Origin: Armatimonadota bacterium
GTDB lineage: Bacteria; Armatimonadota; Fimbriimonadia; Fimbriimonadales; Fimbriimonadaceae
Direction: 5' to 3'
DNA length: 7,703 nucleotides
Assembly: GCA_023428805.1 (NCBI GenBank)
Contig: JAEYWW010000186.1
Span: 1 to 7,703, forward strand
The notes below the pieces were generated by a model. It saw only the letters and a list, made by a program, of their open reading frames with translations, searched no databases and was not told where the DNA came from. Numbering within the stretch: the first letter of the stretch is position 1; every line of letters begins with the position of its first letter. Position numbers and translations under genes: made by a program. Below, piece by piece: positions 3,707 through 7,703 of the stretch.

Positions 3707-6049
3707 ATGAAGTGTTTGCTTATTGGAGCGGTGGTTGCGGGGGGATCCTGTGCATTTGCACAAACACCCAAGATTGATCGAAAAGCGCTTGTTGAGCGGC
3801 ACAATGTCACCCTCACAGCGTTCGACGCGCTGCGCCCGATGCAGGTGGGCAATGGCGAATTCGCCTACAGCATGGACATCACCGGAATGCAGAGCTTCGT
3901 TCCGTTCAACACGATGTCGCAATGGGGATGGCATAGCGGCCCGGTTCCCGGGGGCTTGGACCCCAACTCATATCAAGGGCAGACACTGAACGTCCACGGC
4001 CGTGAAGTCTGGCATCCGATCTACGATCCGAATCAAGCTGTCCTCTCAAGCTGGCTGATGTCGAGTCCCCATAAGGTCAATCTCGGCCGGATCGGACTCG
4101 CCCTGCGCCTGAAGGACGGCAGTCTGGCATCACAGAACAATCTTCAGAACATCAGTCAAACCCTCGATCTCTGGACAGGGGTTGTCGTGAGTCGGTTTGA
4201 ACTGGAAGGAGTGCCGGTCACGGTGAAAACCGCGTGCCACCCGGATCGCGATGCGGTGGCTTTCCATATTGAATCCCCTCTTTTGAAGGAAGGCAGGATT
4301 GAGGTCTTCACCGGCATGCCGGGAAACAACCCGGTTCAATTTGCCGACTATGTCGGGGAATGGGACACCCCATCCGAACTGCAGGTGGCCGACCAGTCGG
4401 CGCGATCCACCACGCTTTCACGTCTGATGGATGACTTCAAGCATCACATCCGCTTTGATTGGTCCAATGCCGCGATGCTCATCCCCCCGCAGAAGAACGC
4501 CAAGGGGATGTTGACGATTCTCAAGGCTGAATATGGGGCTGACAACCGCTGGGCTGACGTGACCGACAAGGTCTCGCAGTTGGTCAAGAACGGCCTGCTC
4601 AAGATCAAGGTCGAGAATACGCTGACTGCAGAAGACCCCGCGCCGCAGACGGTGAAGAGGCTGCGCGTCCGATACTCCACGGGCGGCGGTGAACAGATGG
4701 CTGAGTCTGCGGAGAATGCGACCTTGCTTCTGGACGCTGCTCCGCAGCGATCCCGATGGACCTTGAAGCCTTCCGGCATCGAATCGACATTTGCGTTCGT
4801 GGCCGAATTCGCCGTGGAGCCGCGTCGGGACCTCCTTGCCAGCGCGGCTGCTGTTCTGCAGGCCAGCCGCCAGGCATGGCCGGAATTCTGGGGCCGAGGT
4901 GGAGCGATCGACCTCTCCGAAAGCACTGATCCTCGATGGAGGGAGTTGGAGCGGCGCATCGTCCTCTCGCAGTATCAGATGAAGGTCAATGCCTCAGGCT
5001 CGCTGCCTCCGCAGGAAAGCGGATTGGTCAACAACGGCTGGTACGGAAAATTCCACATGGAGATGTACTGGTGGCACGGCACTCACTGGGCGCTCTGGAA
5101 CCGCTGGCCCGAACTCAACAGGAGCCTTGGAATCTACAATCAGCTCTACCCCGAAGCATGGGCGACTGCCGAGCGACAGGGATACAAGGGAGCGCGCTGG
5201 CAGAAGGCGGTGGGCAACAACTTCAAGGAATGGCCCCACATCATCCACGCCCTGCTCATCTGGCAGCAGCCGCACCCGATCTTCTTCGCAGAACTTGACT
5301 ACCGCGCTCATCCGACTCCCGAGACTCTCAAAAAGTGGGAGGCGATCGTCGACGAAACCGCCGCATTTATGGCGTCCTACGCGTGGCTGAATCCCAAAAC
5401 GAATCAGTACGATATCGGCCCGCCAGTCCACATGGTCTCCGAGAATGGCGACTTTCAGACCAACCGCAACCCCGCTTATGAGCTGGGATACTGGAGGTTC
5501 GGCCTCCGGCTGGCTCAGACCTGGCGCGAAAGGCACGGCAAGGCCCGCAACGCCGAGTGGGACAAGGTCTTGAACAACCTGGCCCCGCTGCCGGTTAAAG
5601 AAGGGGTCTACGTGCTCCACGAGGACGTGGTGGACATGTGGACCAAGTTCAATTTTGAGCATCCGGCTTTGATCGGCACCTACGGGATGCTTCCAGGCGA
5701 CGGCGTGGATCATCCGATGCACAGACGGACTCTGGATCGGATCAGGGAAACTTGGAATTTCAACCACACCTGGGGCTGGGATTTTCCGATGCTTGCGATG
5801 GCGGAGGCTCGAAACGGCAATCCCGAAGAGGCGGTCAATTACCTTCTGCACTCTGCTCCGGGATTCCAGTTCGACGAGCGCGGGCTGGCCACGGGCGGGC
5901 CGTTCCCTTATTTCCCCTCGAATGGAGCTCTGCTGTACGCGGTGGCTTTGATGGCGGCGGGCTGGGACGGCGCCCCGAAGACGCCCGCCCCCGGCTTCCC
6001 GAAGTCAGGCTGGAAGGTGAAAGTCGAGGGCATCAGTCCGGCGATTTAG
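3707..6049 (+). CDS. Exported glycoside-hydrolase-like protein (six-hairpin glycosidase type)
   Basis: The preferred start gives 780 aa with a compact signal peptide (MKCLLIGAVVAGGSCAFA, then Q19). An upstream in-frame ATG at 3638 has a better SD (GAGGAAG, 7-base spacing) and would add 23 residues before the signal peptide, so the start is uncertain. N-terminal motifs VGNGEF (47-52), WGWHS (73-77), NLGRIG (125-130), LDLWTG (153-158) and HPDRDAVAFH (178-187) fit the beta-sandwich half of GH65/GH95-like proteins. The helical half carries MEMYWWHGTHWALWNRW (451-467, including E452), QQPHPI (520-525), NPAYELGYW (about 588-596) and TWGWDFPMLA near the C-terminus, matching an (alpha/alpha)6 barrel. 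E452 and the acidic residue of GWDFP are catalytic candidates by inference. The substrate is unknown; a plant or microbial polysaccharide is likely. No sugar transporter or second glycosidase is nearby. The gene is monocistronic, divergent from the MarR cluster and convergent with speE. Confidence 0.85.
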   Translation: MKCLLIGAVVAGGSCAFAQTPKIDRKALVERHNVTLTAFDALRPMQVGNGEFAYSMDITGMQSFVPFNTMSQWGWHSGPVPGGLDPNSYQGQTLNVHGREVWHPIYDPNQAVLSSWLMSSPHKVNLGRIGLALRLKDGSLASQNNLQNISQTLDLWTGVVVSRFELEGVPVTVKTACHPDRDAVAFHIESPLLKEGRIEVFTGMPGNNPVQFADYVGEWDTPSELQVADQSARSTTLSRLMDDFKHHIRFDWSNAAMLIPPQKNAKGMLTILKAEYGADNRWADVTDKVSQLVKNGLLKIKVENTLTAEDPAPQTVKRLRVRYSTGGGEQMAESAENATLLLDAAPQRSRWTLKPSGIESTFAFVAEFAVEPRRDLLASAAAVLQASRQAWPEFWGRGGAIDLSESTDPRWRELERRIVLSQYQMKVNASGSLPPQESGLVNNGWYGKFHMEMYWWHGTHWALWNRWPELNRSLGIYNQLYPEAWATAERQGYKGARWQKAVGNNFKEWPHIIHALLIWQQPHPIFFAELDYRAHPTPETLKKWEAIVDETAAFMASYAWLNPKTNQYDIGPPVHMVSENGDFQTNRNPAYELGYWRFGLRLAQTWRERHGKARNAEWDKVLNNLAPLPVKEGVYVLHEDVVDMWTKFNFEHPALIGTYGMLPGDGVDHPMHRRTLDRIRETWNFNHTWGWDFPMLAMAEARNGNPEEAVNYLLHSAPGFQFDERGLATGGPFPYFPSNGALLYAVALMAAGWDGAPKTPAPGFPKSGWKVKVEGISPAI

Positions 6050-6073
6050 CGAAGCTGTTTACTGCTCAGACTG

Positions 6074-6119
6074 AATGAGCCGCAGATTGGCGCAGCATCT
6101 GCGAAATCTGCGGCTCATT
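6074..6119. terminator. Nested palindrome between convergent genes
   Basis: Arms 6074-6088 and 6105-6119 (AATGAGCCGCAGATT and its complement) pair perfectly over 15 bp. The 16-base interior folds again, CGCAG / CTGCG around CAT (6091-6103). It fills most of the 73-bp gap between the exported protein gene and speE, and its symmetry could serve both as a bidirectional terminator. No T-run follows on either strand, so it may instead be a dispersed palindromic repeat with the CGCAGAT/ATCTGCG motif. Confidence 0.6.
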
Positions 6120-6122
6120 GCC

Positions 6123-6938
6123 CTAGAATGGCACCGGAGAAAACGCGAGATTCCATGTTTCACGATTGAGATACCGCAGGCCGGAGACCTTCTCGCCTGG
6201 CCATTCAGTCTTCGGAGCCGCTCCCGCCCAAGCGAAGCCAGAAAATCCGCCGTAGGACGGCACGATCCCCCAATAGCTCCCGCAGTTCTCAAATGACGTG
6301 TCAAATGCTTCGAGGACGTCTTTCAAGCTGTAGGGGCAGAAGACCAAGTTGTCGGCCTGTGTGACGATCATTCCTTGCGGTGTCAGCAGATCTTTGAGTG
6401 ATTGATAGAACTCCGCGCTGAAAAGCGCCTCGCTCAACTCGCCCTCCTCCTCTTCATAAATGTCCGTCGCGTCGGCGATGATCAGGTCATATCCCGACTC
6501 CAATTTCCTGATTTCTTCAAAGGCGTCGCCGATCACGAGGTTGAGCCGCGAATCTTTGAATGCACCTGCGTTCAGGAACGGCATATGCTCGCTGCAGCAC
6601 CGAATAACCTCTTGGTCGATTTCCAACATATCGACACGCTCGATGGTGGGATGTCGCAGAATCTCCCGGATCACACCACCATCGCCCCCTCCGATCACCA
6701 GGGCTTTCCTGGGGTTGTCGATGGAGTGAAGCGGAATCTGAACCAGGCATTCGTGATAGGCGGCCTCGTCGCGTTCGGTGAGCTGGATGTGTCCATCCAG
6801 AAAGAGCGCGCGGCCGAAGGCTTGGGTCTGCACCACCTCAATCCGCTGGAAACCACTCTGCACATCGCAAAGCACTTTCTCGATCCTGACGGTCATCTGG
6901 AGCTTGTCGCTGCGGATCGGGTAGGTGAAGGATGCCAT
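6123..6938 (-). CDS. speE: Spermidine synthase (polyamine aminopropyltransferase)
   Basis: The 271-aa cytoplasmic enzyme transfers the aminopropyl group of decarboxylated S-adenosylmethionine to putrescine or a related amine. The N-terminal beta domain contains QSGFQRIEVVQT (27-38), FGRALFLDGHIQLTERDE (41-58) and YHECLV (61-66). The Rossmann fold follows with VIGGGDGG (81-88, nucleotide loop), EID (106-108, ribose contact) and GDAF (137-140). The catalytic region ADATDI (155-160) keeps both aspartates (D156, D159) of the usual VDSTDP. Next is an acidic stretch YEEEEGELSE (161-170) where the family usually has a short PVGPA loop. SYGGFSGFAWAG (228-239) matches the YP-x-G-x(2)-GFA region. ATG at 6938 is the start because homology begins there; the open frame continues upstream without family similarity. 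The SD is weak. No AdoMet decarboxylase or arginine/ornithine decarboxylase gene is adjacent, and the acceptor amine cannot be read from sequence alone. Confidence 0.94.
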   Translation of the reverse strand: MASFTYPIRSDKLQMTVRIEKVLCDVQSGFQRIEVVQTQAFGRALFLDGHIQLTERDEAAYHECLVQIPLHSIDNPRKALVIGGGDGGVIREILRHPTIERVDMLEIDQEVIRCCSEHMPFLNAGAFKDSRLNLVIGDAFEEIRKLESGYDLIIADATDIYEEEEGELSEALFSAEFYQSLKDLLTPQGMIVTQADNLVFCPYSLKDVLEAFDTSFENCGSYWGIVPSYGGFSGFAWAGAAPKTEWPGEKVSGLRYLNRETWNLAFSPVPF

Positions 6939-7025
6939 TGCTTGATTACACCCCGTTCGGTGACCTCCCGCCCAGGGATGTTCGCACGGTTGAAACATCC
7001 GCTCTAGATTTTCGTTGACTGAAGC
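6939..7025. promoter_or_regulatory. Divergent promoter region of speE and the small membrane protein
   Basis: An 87-bp gap between divergent starts. GGATGTT (6976-6982) and AACATCC (6994-7000) form a 7-bp inverted repeat with an 11-base gap, a possible operator or hairpin. No convincing -35/-10 pair was found for either direction, and SD sequences for both genes are weak. Confidence 0.3.
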
Positions 7026-7280
7026 GTGATTTCCAGGAAGACGATCAATGTGCTCCGTGGAGCATGGTTTTTGGGCTTGGCGGGAAAGGCGGTCTACGAT
7101 GGCGTGGCGGCCTTGACAAAAGGCGAATACAACACCGGAAAAGCAAATGACGAGGTCATCCATGGACCGGAAGCCTATGTCCGCGCCGCCCTCGTGATCG
7201 CGGGCGGTGTGTCGCTGGGATTGCTCGCTTATGAATGTTTCTTCCCCCGCAGGGATGCCGATCACAAAGCGCTGCCGTAA
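7026..7280 (+). CDS. Small membrane protein of unknown function
   Basis: The product is 84 aa from a GTG at 7026. An in-frame TGA at 7020-7022 excludes earlier starts. A second GTG at 7050, with AGGAAG at 7035-7040 (9-base spacing), gives a 76-aa product and may be the true start. Residues 51-73 (YVRAALVIAGGVSLGLLAYECFF) are a clear transmembrane helix; residues 8-30 are a weaker hydrophobic segment interrupted by a lysine. The soluble middle (31-50) contains HGPE. No family is recognised. The gene ends 17 bp before the FMN reductase gene on the same strand, so the two are probably co-transcribed. Confidence 0.62.
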   Translation: MISRKTINVLRGAWFLGLAGKAVYDGVAALTKGEYNTGKANDEVIHGPEAYVRAALVIAGGVSLGLLAYECFFPRRDADHKALP

Positions 7281-7297
7281 TCTCGTAGAATCCGGCG

Positions 7298-7703
7298 GTG
7301 GCAGACAAGATTCTTCTTCTGGCGGGCAGCGTCCGCGAGGGTTCTTTCAACGTAAAACTTCGAGATGCGGCGATGGCGCAGCTTCGAGAAATGGGGGTTG
7401 AAGCGCAGGCTTTCGACTCCCACGCCAACCCACTCCCCTTGTTCAACCAAGACTTGGAAAACGACGGCTACCCGCAGGAAGTCCTGAATCTGAAGAAGGC
7501 TGTTCAAGATGCGGATGGAGTCATCTTGGTCTGCCCGGAATACAACGCGTCGATCACCCCGATGATGAAGAACAGCATCGATTGGGCGAGTCGAGAAAGG
7601 CATGGGGAGAAGAATGTTTGGAGCAAAAAGCCCGTCCTGCTCATGTCCGCATCGCCCGGAATCTATGGCGGAGTGAGGGGCCTCTACACCGTCAGGCATA
7701 CAA
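7298..7703 (+). CDS. NADPH-dependent FMN reductase family protein, 3'-truncated by window edge
   Basis: The first 135 residues of a flavodoxin-fold reductase (family length about 180-190) start at GTG 7298; an in-frame TAG at 7286 excludes earlier starts. ILLLAGSVREGSFNVKL (5-21) is the first strand and FMN-phosphate loop (GS-x-R-x-x-S-x-N). CPEYNASITPMMKNSIDW (79-96) is the flavin-binding PEYN-x-S-x-P-x-x-KN-x-x-DW motif. KPVLLMSASPGIYGGVRG (111-128) is the SPG-x(3)-GG-x-R motif. The protein should bind FMN and reduce flavin, quinone or chromate-like acceptors with NAD(P)H in the cytoplasm; the physiological acceptor is unknown. It follows the small membrane protein by 17 bp with little SD. 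The open frame runs off the right edge intact. Confidence 0.93.
   Translation, partial: MADKILLLAGSVREGSFNVKLRDAAMAQLREMGVEAQAFDSHANPLPLFNQDLENDGYPQEVLNLKKAVQDADGVILVCPEYNASITPMMKNSIDWASRERHGEKNVWSKKPVLLMSASPGIYGGVRGLYTVRHT

Noticed and set aside
3707..3766. Lipoprotein signal in the glycosidase-like protein (cysteine in GGSC)
   Set aside because: The residues before the cysteine (GGS) do not match a lipobox. A type I cleavage after AFA fits better.
4994..5851. 285-codon minus-strand open frame
   Set aside because: It lies wholly within the exported glycosidase-like gene on the opposite strand. Its length reflects GC-rich codon bias and its sequence shows no protein-family features.
6402..7007. 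201-codon plus-strand open frame
   Set aside because: Antisense to speE, whose catalytic motifs are unmistakable.
6939..7265. N-terminal extension of speE by 109 codons
   Set aside because: Similarity to spermidine synthases begins just after the ATG at 6938. The extension overlaps the opposite-strand membrane protein gene and has no family features.

Overview
This is a moderately GC-rich bacterial chromosomal segment with no ribosomal RNA, tRNA, phage or transposase genes. It carries secreted enzymes, a small regulator/membrane-protein operon and a polyamine gene. Several families of short palindromic repeats sit between the genes. The repeat style, the large secreted (alpha/alpha)6-type glycosidase-like protein and the weak ribosome binding sites on most genes fit Armatimonadota (Fimbriimonadales-like), Verrucomicrobiota or related environmental lineages. 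That assignment is an inference, and no marker gene in the window settles it.

Layout. Positions 1-464 hold no convincing gene. They contain a hairpin (1-45), one 56-bp repeat arm (117-172) and an array of 21-bp repeats, with three units in inverted orientation (173-235) and about nine in forward orientation (242-429). A secreted zinc-metallopeptidase-like gene follows (465-1208, +). The 304-bp gap after it (1209-1512) is a mosaic of palindromic modules, including a second 56-bp arm (1261-1316) inverted relative to the first, so the peptidase gene lies between inverted repeats. From 3588 down to 1513 on the minus strand are five same-strand genes: a 70-aa helical protein with a near-perfect Shine-Dalgarno, a MarR-type regulator, a lamin-tail-like domain protein, and two four-helix membrane proteins. 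The last three are joined by ATGA stop/start overlaps and are almost certainly one transcript.

Diverging from that cluster is the largest gene (3707-6049, +), an exported protein resembling six-hairpin glycosidases of the GH65/GH95 type. It converges on a spermidine synthase gene (speE, 6938-6123, -), and the 73-bp gap between them holds a nested palindrome. Diverging from speE, a small membrane protein gene (7026-7280, +) is followed 17 bp later by an NADPH-dependent FMN reductase gene that runs off the right edge.

The most unusual content is the 21-bp array, whose period is two helical turns and which contains a degenerate half-repeat at about one turn. It ends exactly where the 56-bp arm begins and leads into the metallopeptidase gene. 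The second point of interest is the compact MarR / lamin-tail-like / twin membrane protein cluster, whose joint function is unknown.
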